From assembly GCA_028714375.1 (NCBI GenBank), contig JAQTMK010000001.1, positions 200,988-243,635 of the forward strand: 42,648 nt of DNA. Direction: 5' to 3'. This document shows positions 16,271 to 25,644 of the stretch, in pieces. Made by a program: the position numbers and the translations under genes. Origin of the DNA: Candidatus Nanoarchaeia archaeon. Its GTDB lineage: Archaea > Nanobdellota > Nanobdellia > SCGC-AAA011-G17 > JACPNG01. The stretch's first letter is position 1; every line of letters begins with the position of its first letter. A model generated the notes under the pieces. The model was not told the origin of the DNA, made no database searches, and was given only the letters and a program-made list of their open reading frames with translations.

Positions 16271-17341
16271 CTAAAACTTAAAAGTAAATTTTCCGTTTCT
16301 TTGTATTACTTTGTCATCAACTAAAATCTCTCCGCCTTTTCTCAAATCTTTTATCATATCCCAATGCAGAGCAGATTTATTTTTCCCATTAGCTTCTGGA
16401 AAACTATTGCCCAATGCCAAATGGATTGTTCCGCCTATTTTTTCATCAAATAAGATATTTTTTATGAATTTATTAATCTTGTAATTTGTTCCAATGCCTA
16501 ATTCTCCAAGTCTCGAAGCACCAGGATCCATTTTTATCATAGCTTTTAACAAAGACTCATTCTTTTCAGCACTTGCTTTGACAACTTTTCCATTTTCAAA
16601 CTTTAACTTTACTCCATCTACTTCTTTTCCAGAATAAATAACTGGGAAACTATAGGAAATGTGTCCGTTTGCAGAATCATCTACTGGAGAGGTAAATATT
16701 TCACCGTCAGGAACATTAAATATTCCAGGATGATTAATTCCTAGCCTGCCTTTGATGCTCATTTCAATGTCTGTGTCCTCACCAATAATTCTTACTTTGT
16801 TTCCATTATCAATAATTTCTTTTAATTTTTCTTGTTTTCTTTCTAATTCCTTATAATCAACAATTGAAGCACCATAAACAAAGTCTTCAAACTCATCTAA
16901 AGACATATCTGCTTCCATAGCCAACGCATTTGTTGGAAAATCAAATATAACCCATCTGTCTTTTTTGTGAATAAGATCAGAAATCGGTTTAGTTACTTTT
17001 CTCCTGATAGCAATCTTTTCAGGACTTATGTTAGCTAACTCTCTTGTATTAGAATCACCTGCCACACTTATGTAAGCATCTGCTTTCCTAGTTTTAAACA
17101 TAGCAACTTCAGGAAACTTTTTTAGTTGCTCTTCAGAAGCAATTTTGTAATAGAGATACGAACTCCCTTCCAAACCAACATCAAGGATTGGATAAGCTCC
17201 TTTCTCTAAAACTCTCTTATATACCTCTAATAATAATGGTTTTGCAGATTCACTTCCAGATACTTGGACAGTCTCACCTTTTTTAACCTTAACAGAATAA
17301 TCAACTAAAATTTTAGCAATCTTTTCAATTCTTGGATCCAT
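16271..17341 (-). CDS. M29-family metallo-aminopeptidase
   Basis: This 356-residue cytosolic aminopeptidase matches thermophilic aminopeptidase T. It starts RIEKIAKILVDYSVKVKKGE and contains NVPDGEIFTSPVDDSANG and LGELGIGTN, followed by GGTIHLALGNSFPE and SALHWDMI. These blocks hold the Glu, His and Asp metal ligands. It trims N-terminal residues from peptides, likely those released by the M16 enzyme encoded next. A GGTGGTAAG ribosome-binding site fixes the ATG at 17341, and a TATA box near 17376-17383 gives a short leader. Confidence 0.92.
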   Translation of the reverse strand: MDPRIEKIAKILVDYSVKVKKGETVQVSGSESAKPLLLEVYKRVLEKGAYPILDVGLEGSSYLYYKIASEEQLKKFPEVAMFKTRKADAYISVAGDSNTRELANISPEKIAIRRKVTKPISDLIHKKDRWVIFDFPTNALAMEADMSLDEFEDFVYGASIVDYKELERKQEKLKEIIDNGNKVRIIGEDTDIEMSIKGRLGINHPGIFNVPDGEIFTSPVDDSANGHISYSFPVIYSGKEVDGVKLKFENGKVVKASAEKNESLLKAMIKMDPGASRLGELGIGTNYKINKFIKNILFDEKIGGTIHLALGNSFPEANGKNKSALHWDMIKDLRKGGEILVDDKVIQRNGKFTFKF

Positions 17342-17383
17342 CTTACCACCTCTTTAATTAAAAAACTTAAACAATATATAAAT

Positions 17384-18484
17384 CTAACTGATTAGAGTAA
17401 CCATTCCAAATATGAATACTAGAATTATTATAATTCCCAGTAATTTATGATACCATTTTTGTAATTCTTTTAATTTAAGACTCATTAAAACAATAATTAT
17501 TCCTTCTACCCCTCCTCCAATAGTTCCAACAAATCCAATAATGTCTTTAAAACCAGCAAAATGTCTTACAATTAAAAATAAAATAAGAGGAACCAAACAT
17601 GCCAGACCCCAAGCATAAAATTTCCTGATATTGTAATCGTAATTAAACATCTGTCTCATTCCCAATCCGATTGTAAGGAATGAACTTGCCATAGCAAATA
17701 TTGCAAATAAGTTTCCCATACCAATCATCCATGGACCAGCTCTTTCTCCCAATCCAATAGTTCCTATTTCAGTAGTTTCAGCTCCAGTCACACCAACAAC
17801 AGCTAAACTGAAAATAATATAAAATACAATTGGGATTAAACTGCCTAAAAGAACAGACTTCATTAAATATTGTTTATTTTTTCTGACTTCTTCCTTAACC
17901 TCAGGAATTGCAATCCCTCCAAGCATGGCAAACAAAATCACCCCGTATGGGAAAAATAAATAATTTAAATTTGTATAGGCAATATTCATCATATTTATCT
18001 TAGGAATTACTGAGAAGCAAATCACCCCTGCAATAGTTAAAAATATAATATTAAGATAAACTTCCCATTTTCGAACAAAATCCAGTCCCTTATACACTAA
18101 AAAAGAAGCAGGAATAAAAAATGCAAATGAATAATAAAGAGCATCACCGCCAAATATTGCAGCCAAGGACTGCCCAACACCAAATATATAAGCAACTAAT
18201 GCACCACAGTTTACAAATATCATTGAAGAGCCCATGATAAATGCCCCAATCTTTCCCAAGTAAATTTTGGCATAGCCAGTCAATTGATGATTTCCTTCTG
18301 TGTGTAAAACAACTTTAGCTAGGAATAAATTTGAAGCTAAAATAATCAATCCAATAATCAAAATTTCTATGATACCAACCAATAAACCAACCTTGGAAAT
18401 GACATAAGGCAACCCCAAAACCCCTGCACCAATGATAGTTCCAATCATTGTAGCAGTACCCTCAAGAACATAATTATGCTTCAT
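17384..18484 (-). CDS. Amino-acid permease, APC superfamily (HAAAP-like)
   Basis: This 366-residue protein has about 11 TM helices. It opens with EGTATMIGTIIGAGVLGLPYVISK, where GTIIGAGVLGLP is the unwound TM1 substrate site typical of aromatic amino-acid permeases (TyrP/Mtr). Later blocks include GGIAIPEVKEEVRKNK. It imports amino acids with H+ or Na+. It lies upstream of the M29/M16 peptidase genes in the same orientation but those have their own promoter, so linkage is functional at best. Confidence 0.85.
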   Translation of the reverse strand: MKHNYVLEGTATMIGTIIGAGVLGLPYVISKVGLLVGIIEILIIGLIILASNLFLAKVVLHTEGNHQLTGYAKIYLGKIGAFIMGSSMIFVNCGALVAYIFGVGQSLAAIFGGDALYYSFAFFIPASFLVYKGLDFVRKWEVYLNIIFLTIAGVICFSVIPKINMMNIAYTNLNYLFFPYGVILFAMLGGIAIPEVKEEVRKNKQYLMKSVLLGSLIPIVFYIIFSLAVVGVTGAETTEIGTIGLGERAGPWMIGMGNLFAIFAMASSFLTIGLGMRQMFNYDYNIRKFYAWGLACLVPLILFLIVRHFAGFKDIIGFVGTIGGGVEGIIIVLMSLKLKELQKWYHKLLGIIIILVFIFGMVTLIS

Positions 18485-18559
18485 CTATGTTAAAACTACA
18501 ATTTAGTATTTAAATATTTTAGTGAAAAGGTTTAAAAGAAATAAAAAAGTTATAATTCT

Positions 18560-18634
18560 GGGCCTGTAGCATAATCCGGACTAGTGTAATCGGTTTCGGC
18601 CCGATTGATCCAGGTTCAAATCCTGGCAGGCTCA
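18560..18634 (+). tRNA. tRNA-Arg (anticodon TCG)
   Basis: The acceptor stem GGGCCTG pairs with CAGGCTC (one G-T pair), discriminator A. The anticodon arm is ATCGG-TTTCGGC-CCGAT, which puts TCG at 34-36. The T arm CCAGG-TTCAAAT-CCTGG is perfect. The D stem GCAT/GTGT is weak, with two G-T pairs. CCA is not encoded. A TTTAAAA element ~25 nt upstream may be the promoter. It lies just ahead of proS. Confidence 0.88.
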
Positions 18635-18669
18635 TAAGATTTATATATTAACTAAAATTAAAAAGTAAT

Positions 18670-20109
18670 ATGAAAGAAAAACAAATCGGAATAACTGTTA
18701 AAAAAGAAGATGATTCTTCTGAGTGGTATACACAGGTAATTCAAAGGGCAGATTTGATTGAATACACAAAAGTTTCAGGATGTTATGTTCTAAAACCAAA
18801 TGCTTACGCAATCTGGGAAATAATACAAAAATATTTTGATGCTAAAATAAAAAAATCAGGGGTAAAGAATGCTTACTTCCCTTTGTTGATTCCAGAATCA
18901 TTGTTAAAGAAAGAATCCAAGCATATTGAAGGATTTTCTCCAGAAGTTGCATGGGTTACTCATGCAGGAGATTCAAAACTTGATGAAAGACTGGCAATAA
19001 GACCAACTTCAGAAACAATTATGTATGATTCCTATTCAAAATGGATAAGATCGCATAAGGACTTGCCTTTAAGATTAAACCAGTGGTGTAATGTTGTAAG
19101 ATGGGAATTCAAGAATCCTGTACCATTTTTAAGATCAAGGGAATTTTTATGGCAGGAAGGACACACAGCATTTGCAACAAAAAAAGAAGCAGATGAGGAA
19201 GCAAGAGAAATCTTGAAATATTATAAACAGGTTTTAGAAGAGCTTTTAGCAGTTCCAATGATAGAGGGGATTAAATCAGAAAAAGAAAAATTTGCGGGGG
19301 CAGATTATACTCTAAGTATTGAAACATTTCTTCCTACAGGCAAGGCAATCCAGGGAGCAACAAGCCATGGTTTAGGGCAAAATTTCTCAAAAGTATTTAA
19401 TATTTCTTTCTTAGACGAAGAAAATAAAAAACAATATGTATGGCAGAATTCTTGGGGATTAACTACAAGGACAATCGGAGTAATGATCATGATGCATTCT
19501 GATAATAAAGGATTGGTTTTGCCTCCAAGAGTCGCATTAAACAAAGTTGTTATAGTCCCAATAATATTTGAAAACACAAAAGAAAAAGTCTTGAAAGTCT
19601 GTGATGAAATAAAAAAAGAACTTTCAAAACACAATCCAATATTGGATGACAGGGATGACTATTCTGCTGGATGGAAATTCAGCGACTGGGAACTAAAAGG
19701 AATTCCAATAAGAATAGAATTAGGGCCAAAAGATTTGGAAAATAAAGAAGTTATTTTGGTCAGAAGAGATACTCATGAAAAGATAAAAGTTAAAATCAAA
19801 GACCTTAGCAAAAAAATTGATGAAATATTAGAAGAAATTCAAGCTAACTTATTCAACAAAGCAAAGAAGTTTTTGGATTCAAGCATAGTTGAAGTTGATT
19901 CAATTTCTAAACTAAAAGATGCTGTTAAAAATAAAAAGATGGGATATGCTCCCTGGTGTGGCTCCAGAGAATGTGAAGAAACTATTAAAGCAAAGGCAGA
20001 CGGGGCTAAATCTTTGAATATTCCATTTAACCAGAAAGATCCAAAGAAAAGATGTTTTGCATGCGAAGGAAAAGCAAAATACTATGCTTACTTTGCAAAG
20101 AGTTACTAA
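18670..20109 (+). CDS. proS: Prolyl-tRNA synthetase, archaeal/eukaryotic type
   Basis: The class II enzyme has 479 residues. Visible blocks are NAYFPLLIPESLL, the motif 2 region LRLNQWCNVVRWEFKNPVPF followed by LRSREFLWQEGHTAF, and the HGLGQNFSKVF region. An anticodon-binding domain follows from about 295 (KVVIVPIIFENTKEKV). The C-terminal zinc domain has WCGSRECEET and KRCFACEGKA, and the chain ends in the KSY typical of the archaeal type. It lacks the bacterial INS editing domain, which makes the broken YbaK-type deacylase in this window notable. TATA at 18640-18647 lies ~26 nt before the ATG. Confidence 0.95.
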   Translation: MKEKQIGITVKKEDDSSEWYTQVIQRADLIEYTKVSGCYVLKPNAYAIWEIIQKYFDAKIKKSGVKNAYFPLLIPESLLKKESKHIEGFSPEVAWVTHAGDSKLDERLAIRPTSETIMYDSYSKWIRSHKDLPLRLNQWCNVVRWEFKNPVPFLRSREFLWQEGHTAFATKKEADEEAREILKYYKQVLEELLAVPMIEGIKSEKEKFAGADYTLSIETFLPTGKAIQGATSHGLGQNFSKVFNISFLDEENKKQYVWQNSWGLTTRTIGVMIMMHSDNKGLVLPPRVALNKVVIVPIIFENTKEKVLKVCDEIKKELSKHNPILDDRDDYSAGWKFSDWELKGIPIRIELGPKDLENKEVILVRRDTHEKIKVKIKDLSKKIDEILEEIQANLFNKAKKFLDSSIVEVDSISKLKDAVKNKKMGYAPWCGSRECEETIKAKADGAKSLNIPFNQKDPKKRCFACEGKAKYYAYFAKSY

Positions 20110-20131
20110 TACTTATATATACTTATTCTGG

Positions 20132-20165
20132 AAAAAAATAGGCTGTCTTAAATATTAAAACAGCC
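20132..20165 (-). terminator. Terminator hairpin after the 20179-20589 gene
   Basis: GGCTGT (20141-20146) pairs with ACAGCC (20160-20165). The stem continues through TTAA/TTAA after one mismatch. On the minus strand the hairpin is followed at once by a run of seven Ts, so it ends minus-strand transcription. It has no T-tract on the plus strand, so it is not a proS terminator. Confidence 0.6.
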
Positions 20166-20178
20166 CCAAATAAATATA

Positions 20179-20589
20179 CTAGAGATTTTTTAATTTTCTC
20201 TGTTGGGATATCCATTTAAACATCTCTACAATTCCTCCAAATAATGTTCCTAGAACCACAAGGATAAATAAAATGGGAGCAGCTACCACTATAAATACAA
20301 CCCCCAGCGGCCATAAGCTATACTCAGCTAGCATCATAGGTTTTGGAGAATCAGCGCGACTATCCCAGAAGAACAATATCAATAATACAACGAGATAAAT
20401 CACATCTATTAATAAGATGGTTATCGTTTTCCCTTTTGGCAACAATATCCAAGAGACTATCGTAACAAATAGTAAAGCGAATAGCAGTACACATATATCC
20501 CTTCCCCTGGCTGCAATATTAACGATGCGATTATCCTTAGATATTTTTGAGACTAGATTTATTTTTTCTTTATCCTTTTTTTTGTGCAT
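20179..20589 (-). CDS. Small membrane protein with basic N-terminus
   Basis: The 136-residue product begins MHKKKDKEKINLVSK. It has hydrophobic helices near 30-50, 55-75 and 95-120 and ends with a basic ISQQRKLKNL. The ATG at 20589 follows a strong GGAAGGAGGAGG site at good distance, preferred to a GTG at 20649. It starts inside the last codons of the 37-aa gene upstream, so the pair is translationally coupled. A hairpin terminator follows. No family is recognised. Confidence 0.65.
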   Translation of the reverse strand: MHKKKDKEKINLVSKISKDNRIVNIAARGRDICVLLFALLFVTIVSWILLPKGKTITILLIDVIYLVVLLILFFWDSRADSPKPMMLAEYSLWPLGVVFIVVAAPILFILVVLGTLFGGIVEMFKWISQQRKLKNL

Positions 20590-20683
20590 TACTAGCCTCC
20601 TCCTTCCGAATTTCTTTTTCTTCCACTTTTTTCCACAAAGAAAAATCACCGCATTCTAATGTAACACCACCATCTTCTTCCAT
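20570..20683 (-). CDS. 37-aa micro-protein overlapping the membrane protein gene
   Basis: A 37-codon frame starts at an ATG preceded by AAAGGAG and ends 20 nt inside the downstream gene. The product is highly charged (SLWKKVEEKEIRKEEAS in its second half) with one Cys. The downstream gene's ribosome-binding site lies within this reading frame, a layout used for coupled translation. It may be a leader peptide or a soluble partner of the membrane protein. No family is recognised. Confidence 0.5.
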   Translation of the reverse strand: MEEDGGVTLECGDFSLWKKVEEKEIRKEEASNAQKKG

Positions 20684-20831
20684 AATAATAAACTCCTTTC
20701 TCCAAGGTTTTCCCTTGAATCTGATTTTTTAAATAGAGTCCTAACTCTAATTCAACCTCTTTTGAAAACTCTAAAATTACATAAAAAACCAACTAAATAA
20801 CCTTTATAAACCTTTTTACTGGTCTAAGAAT

Positions 20832-21848
20832 ATGGAAAATCTAAAAGAACTATTAGAAGAATCAAACAAAATCCATTTAGAAAATCACGGAAACAAAGTT
20901 TGGTTTGGCAGGTGTATTTTTCTTAGCTGGTATTGTAAATTAGGAACCTGTAAGTTCTGTTTTAGATCAACCCAAAAATCAAGAATACATGATGAAAAAA
21001 CTGCAAGAAGATCTCTATCCTCAGTTCTGGTTGAAACCTTATTATCAAAAAAACTAAACTGGAAAATAGAATTTTTGACAGGCGGTTATGGTATTTTCTC
21101 AGTCAAAGAATTAATAGACATAATGAAAAAGGTATCAGAAGTTTATGGAGAAAAAATATGGATTAATTTAGGGGCAGTAGAAAAACAGGATTTAGAATTA
21201 TTCAAACCATACTTAAAAGGAATCGTAGCTTCAATAGAGACAGTAAATCCAGAGTTGCATAATAAAATCTGTCCAGACAAAGCAATCCAACCCTATGAAA
21301 AAATGTTTTCTTATTCAAAAGATTTAAAGAAAAGTATGACAATAGTTATTGGGCTAGGTGAGAAAAAAGAAGACTTTGAAAATCTGGCAGAATTCATAGA
21401 AAAAAACAAACTGGAAAGAATTACTTTTTATGCATTAAAACCAGTAAAAGGAACTCCTTACACAAAAGGCCCTACAACAGAAGATTATGTTTGGTGGATA
21501 GCAAAAACAAGAATAAGATTCCCAAAATTACAGATTATAACAGGAACAACATATAACAGAGTAGCAGAGATAGAAAAATACAACACAAAAGATGAAATTT
21601 ACTTATTAATGAAAGCAGGAGCAAATGCAATAACAAAATTCCCTGCAACAAAGAAATTTAATACAGAAGCAGCAAAGAAAATAGAAGCACAGATTAAAAA
21701 AGCAGACAGAGTTTTTACAAGCACATTAACCAAAATCCCAAAAGTTAATTGGGACAAAGAAATCGATTCTTTAAGTTTAGATGAAAAATTAAAAGAGCAG
21801 ATGAAAATCCAGATTAAAGAATATTTACATAGGATGGGAAAAGAATAA
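20832..21848 (+). CDS. Radical SAM protein, BioB-like, unknown substrate
   Basis: The 338-residue protein has the cluster motif CKLGTCKFC (C35, C40, C43), a CX4CX2C spacing instead of the usual CX3CX2C. Barrel blocks follow: EFLTGGYGIFSVKELIDIM (GGE-like strand), INLGAVE, VASIETVNPELHNKICPDK and MTIVIGLGEKKEDF. This layout and the order of blocks recall biotin synthase-like enzymes. TATA at 20803-20810 lies 26 nt before the ATG. The ATP-grasp gene follows after 31 nt with its own TATA-like element. The reaction is unknown. Confidence 0.8.
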   Translation: MENLKELLEESNKIHLENHGNKVWFGRCIFLSWYCKLGTCKFCFRSTQKSRIHDEKTARRSLSSVLVETLLSKKLNWKIEFLTGGYGIFSVKELIDIMKKVSEVYGEKIWINLGAVEKQDLELFKPYLKGIVASIETVNPELHNKICPDKAIQPYEKMFSYSKDLKKSMTIVIGLGEKKEDFENLAEFIEKNKLERITFYALKPVKGTPYTKGPTTEDYVWWIAKTRIRFPKLQIITGTTYNRVAEIEKYNTKDEIYLLMKAGANAITKFPATKKFNTEAAKKIEAQIKKADRVFTSTLTKIPKVNWDKEIDSLSLDEKLKEQMKIQIKEYLHRMGKE

Positions 21849-21879
21849 TTTTATATATCTTAAACTATATTTTATATTT

Positions 21880-22491
21880 ATGAAAGTTTTGATGGAAAAA
21901 GAGGCAGAAGAGTTCTTAGAAAAAAATAATCTTCCGATTGCAAGAAGGAGAATAGTAAACACAAAAGAAGAAGCCTTGGAATATATTAAAAAAATAAAAT
22001 TTCCAGTAGTTTTGAAAGTAACAAATCAGCTACACAAAACCGAAGTAAAGGGAGTAAGGGTAAATGTTAATTCTTATAATTTTAATAATGAGTTTGACGA
22101 GTTAAAAAAAATATCAAAAAAAATCTTAGTTCAGGAATATATCCCAGGAAAACAATTAATCATAGGTATAATCAAAGATCCAACCTTTAATCATGTAATT
22201 ATGTTTGGTTTTGGTGGTATTTTTGTGGAAATCTTTAAGGATATTTCATTTAGAATATGTCCAATAACAAAAAAAGATGCAAAAGAGATGATAAAGGAAA
22301 TAAAAACTTACAAGATTCTTCAGGGAGTAAGAGGAGAAAAACCAATAAACTTTGACCAATTGGAAAATACTTTAGTTAAAGTCTCAGAGATAGCGATGAA
22401 AAATAAAAATATAAAAGAGCTTGACATTAACCCTTTAATAGCAAATGAAAAAGAAGTAAAAATTGTTGATGCAAGAATTATTTTTGAATAA
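21880..22491 (+). CDS. ATP-grasp subunit of ADP-forming acyl-CoA synthetase (beta-like)
   Basis: The 203-residue protein is an ATP-grasp_5 domain: FPVVLKVTNQLHKTEVKGVRVNV, ILVQEYIPGKQLIIGIIKDP, MFGFGGIFVEIFKDISFRICP, KELDINPLI. It matches the beta subunit of ADP-forming acetyl-CoA synthetase, which makes ATP from acyl-CoA, ADP and phosphate. No alpha subunit (CoA-binding, catalytic His) is encoded in the window. Either the alpha gene is elsewhere or this domain works with another partner. The 3' end overlaps the convergent DHH gene by 14 bases. Confidence 0.82.
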   Translation: MKVLMEKEAEEFLEKNNLPIARRRIVNTKEEALEYIKKIKFPVVLKVTNQLHKTEVKGVRVNVNSYNFNNEFDELKKISKKILVQEYIPGKQLIIGIIKDPTFNHVIMFGFGGIFVEIFKDISFRICPITKKDAKEMIKEIKTYKILQGVRGEKPINFDQLENTLVKVSEIAMKNKNIKELDINPLIANEKEVKIVDARIIFE

Positions 22492-23509
22492 GTTTTTCCA
22501 GTCTTTCAATAAAAATTTCAAAGTCCTCACTTTTAACGTTCCCACCACATGCATAATCATGGCCCCCACCATATCCGGTTAACCCTTCTAATGCTTTGTT
22601 TATCAAAGGAGGAAGTTTTTTCTTTGTGTATCTTATGCTCATTCTTACCTCTCCTTTTTTCTCTCTCCCGATGATAAGTAAAGTATCTGGATAAGCATGG
22701 GTTAATTCATTTGATAATAATCCTGTATGGCTTGTTTTGTTTGAAGGATACAAAAACACCAATGTCTTTTTCTTTGAATCATATTTTTTTCTTGCTTGCT
22801 CTAATAAATTAATATACTCTTTATTTACCCTTTCAAATCTTTTATATAAGAATCTTCCAGATGGAGTTAATTGGTTTAAGATTTCATAGGGAGTTTCTAT
22901 TTTTAATAATACACTTATAGAATCTCTAATCTGAGTTGTACTTCCCTTTAATGCAAAAGAAAAAACCTTGACTAATTTTCCAAACTCAGAGTTAAACAAT
23001 ATATCTCCCGGATTTTTTGTTTTAAACAGCAAGTCAGGATATTTTCTGATTAATTCTTCAAAATTATCTGGTAAGAACCAATCTCCGAAAATTCCAGCAG
23101 CACTGATCCAGTCATTTTCTTTGGCAACCTCATTGCACCAGTAACTTGTGCATCTTGAATCATGATCGTCTTTAAGTCTTGGATTAAAATATTTTATTCC
23201 CTCTAATTTAAGTGGTTCGTGATGATCTATCCAGACAATTGGTATTTGGGCTTCATCAACAAATTCCTGAGTCACAATCGGTTTATCTAATATGAAAATT
23301 CTATCTGGATTTAATTCCTTGACTTTTTTAAGATAGGTTAAATCCAATGCAGGAGAACTTTTCACAACAATGCCCTTGCCTCTTCCAAGATATTTTCTTA
23401 ATAACAAGTAAGAACTTAATCCATCAGGATCATCATCATATAAAAATAAAGGACTCTTGCTTTTTTTAAGTAGTTCTCTTATTTCTTCTATTTCTTTTTG
23501 GGTTATCAT
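22478..23509 (-). CDS. DHH-family phosphoesterase (RecJ-like)
   Basis: The 343-residue protein has motif I DDDPDGLSS at ~26-34, DHHE at ~95, and a C-terminal DHHA1 domain with TGYGGGHDYACGGNV. These are the metal-binding and substrate-binding motifs of RecJ, nano-RNase and archaeal GAN-type nucleases. No OB-fold or PHP domain is attached. It could be a 5'-3' exonuclease in replication or repair, or an oligonucleotide phosphodiesterase. The start overlaps the surface protein stop by one base (TAATG). Confidence 0.88.
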   Translation of the reverse strand: MITQKEIEEIRELLKKSKSPLFLYDDDPDGLSSYLLLRKYLGRGKGIVVKSSPALDLTYLKKVKELNPDRIFILDKPIVTQEFVDEAQIPIVWIDHHEPLKLEGIKYFNPRLKDDHDSRCTSYWCNEVAKENDWISAAGIFGDWFLPDNFEELIRKYPDLLFKTKNPGDILFNSEFGKLVKVFSFALKGSTTQIRDSISVLLKIETPYEILNQLTPSGRFLYKRFERVNKEYINLLEQARKKYDSKKKTLVFLYPSNKTSHTGLLSNELTHAYPDTLLIIGREKKGEVRMSIRYTKKKLPPLINKALEGLTGYGGGHDYACGGNVKSEDFEIFIERLEKLIQK

Positions 23510-24972
23510 TAATATTTATACTCTTTGAAGGCTTTATCAATCTTTTCCTTGCTCCAACCCTTCTTAGTTAACATTTCTCTTATCTTTTCTTCAGAAAATC
23601 CTTTGTTTAGGTTATCCCTGATATAACCTCTAAGCATTACCCCATCTACAGTCTTTTCAATTTCCTTTTCTTTGATTTCTGCAACAACAACTTTTTTTGG
23701 ATATAAATCTAGTTCGCTTGTTTCTTGTCCTTTTATCTTTGGAGTTTTTTTAGAAATATCCATGGGTTCATCTTTCAGAATCTCTTTTCCAGCCTTGAAT
23801 TTCTCACCAACTAATTTTTCATGGAATCCATATTCTTTTTTCTTCTTTCTTGAATAGAAAAAGAAAACAAGACCAGCAAAGATTAGGAAAACAAACACAA
23901 CTACCAAGATTAAAGTCAGATTACTTTTTTTCTCCTGAAATATGCAGGCATTATTTTGACAGGTATAACCTTCTTTACAAGGAGCATCTTCTTGACAGGT
24001 TCCGCAGTTTTCTCCCTCTTCAATCTCTCCATTTCCACAAACTGCCTCCTTTGTAACGGTTACAATATCTTCCCCAGTGTCTTTAACAATAACATCCCAT
24101 TTTTGAGTATCAGAGTATGAACCATCACTGACAGAGACTTTGATTGAGTAAGTTCCAATCTCTCCGGCTTCATAATTATAATTTGCAGCATCTTGGTCTG
24201 CCAGTGCAATATCATCTATATACCATTTATACTCTAGGGTGTTGTTATTTTTATCAGAAGCAGAAACTGTAAATAACTGAGACTCTCCAACATTTAATTC
24301 AATGATAGACTGTGAAGGATTATAGCTTGAAATTACAGGAGGCATATTTTTTATTCTGACCTCTATAATAAATTCATTGCTTGAAGTTTCATAATCCCCA
24401 TCGCTTGCAACTATAGTTACACTCTCATTTCCATACCAATCTAATTCTGGGGAAAAAGTTACTTCATCATCATCAAAAGAAGCATCAACATTGGTTAGAT
24501 TTGCTGAAAGATAATAGTCTAAATCTTTTCCGTCTCCGTGTTTGAAATAATCACTCAAATCTATTGTTACATCTTCATTAATATCTAAAACCTGATTAGG
24601 AATATCTTCAATCAGTTCAGGCATGTCTTCAACGTCTTCAACCGTGACTGTAATATCATCAGTTACATAATCTTCTGAAGCAGATTCATCAGTTGCGCTT
24701 ATTGCAAAAGTAAATTCTCCGTACCAGTCCTCTTCAGGGGTTATTATAACATTTTGTCCGCCCTCTTCATCAAGGGTAATATTCACATTTGTAGTATTGG
24801 TTATGATTTCATAAGTTAAAAAACTGGGCTCAAAATAATCATCCAGCATTAATTCATCATAAACAGAATCCTCATCCATAGTGATATCTGGGATTACAGG
24901 ATCATAAGTAATGGCTCCAAAAACAAAACTCAAACTAACTAAAAAAATAAAACCATAGATTATTGTTTTCAT
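23509..24972 (-). CDS. Large surface protein with cadherin/Ig-like repeats and C-terminal TM
   Basis: The 487-residue protein starts with a signal peptide (TIIYGFIFLVSLSFVFGA). Two cadherin-like tandem modules contain DWYGEFTFAISATDES and DWYGNESVTIVASDGD. A PKD-like module (EYKWYIDD) and a cysteine-rich stretch (CGNGEIEEGENCGTCQEDAP) follow. A TM lies at ~353-375. The cytoplasmic tail ends in a helical pair (GFSEEKIREMLTKKGWSKEK). ATG 24972 follows a GGTG site and is preferred to GTG at 24981. It looks like an adhesin or cell-contact protein. Confidence 0.8.
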   Translation of the reverse strand: MKTIIYGFIFLVSLSFVFGAITYDPVIPDITMDEDSVYDELMLDDYFEPSFLTYEIITNTTNVNITLDEEGGQNVIITPEEDWYGEFTFAISATDESASEDYVTDDITVTVEDVEDMPELIEDIPNQVLDINEDVTIDLSDYFKHGDGKDLDYYLSANLTNVDASFDDDEVTFSPELDWYGNESVTIVASDGDYETSSNEFIIEVRIKNMPPVISSYNPSQSIIELNVGESQLFTVSASDKNNNTLEYKWYIDDIALADQDAANYNYEAGEIGTYSIKVSVSDGSYSDTQKWDVIVKDTGEDIVTVTKEAVCGNGEIEEGENCGTCQEDAPCKEGYTCQNNACIFQEKKSNLTLILVVVFVFLIFAGLVFFFYSRKKKKEYGFHEKLVGEKFKAGKEILKDEPMDISKKTPKIKGQETSELDLYPKKVVVAEIKEKEIEKTVDGVMLRGYIRDNLNKGFSEEKIREMLTKKGWSKEKIDKAFKEYKY

Positions 24973-25041
24973 ACTCACCACTTTTATTATATTAGTGATG
25001 AATGAATATAAAAAACTTTTCTATTATATAAAATAAAAAAA

Positions 25042-25644
25042 TCATCCAAATAGATGAGATTTAGGTCTTATTTTCTTTTTGGTGAATTTTCCGTAAACAG
25101 ATTTTCTGTTTGGTCTTATTTTTTCTGCACCCTTACCTTTCTTCAATAGACCTCTGGATTTTCTAGCAGCAGGACTCTTTCCTCTGTAAACTCTTCCTTG
25201 CTCATAGGCAACCCATTCCATTCCAGGATATTTGCTGACCTGAACTCTGTCAACCAAAATTACTTCATACCAATAATATAAACCATCTCTTAATATTTCA
25301 TAAGATCCTATAACTTCACAGTTAACATATTTTTTGTTTGCTCTTTCTTCAGCAACCCATTGATAACTTTTAGCAACTATTTTCTTTCTTCTTTGTGCTC
25401 TTGATCTTCTACCACCCATGACTCTTTCTCTTTTTCTTCCACCCCTTGGTAGTCTGACTCTAATGATTATGTAACCTTCTTTTGCTTTGTAACCCAAAGC
25501 TCTTGCTTTATCAATTCTTGTTGGATTATCAACTCTGACTACAGAATTACCTTTTCTCCAAGAAATCAGCCTCTCTCTTAGTAATGCTTTCAAATTAGCC
25601 TGAGGCTTTTTGTACAATTCATTGATATATTTTAAGTATCCCAT
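25042..25644 (-). CDS. rpl15e: Ribosomal protein L15e
   Basis: The 200-residue protein matches archaeal/eukaryotic L15e along its length. It has the start MGYLKYINELYKKP, then ERLISWRKGNSVVRVDNPTR, RARALGYKAK-like DKARALGYKAKEG, VRLPRGGRKRERVMGGRRSR and a basic tail. It belongs to the large subunit. It is transcribed divergently from aIF5A. A TATA box near 25679-25686 gives a leader of about 14 nt. Confidence 0.97.
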   Translation of the reverse strand: MGYLKYINELYKKPQANLKALLRERLISWRKGNSVVRVDNPTRIDKARALGYKAKEGYIIIRVRLPRGGRKRERVMGGRRSRAQRRKKIVAKSYQWVAEERANKKYVNCEVIGSYEILRDGLYYWYEVILVDRVQVSKYPGMEWVAYEQGRVYRGKSPAARKSRGLLKKGKGAEKIRPNRKSVYGKFTKKKIRPKSHLFG

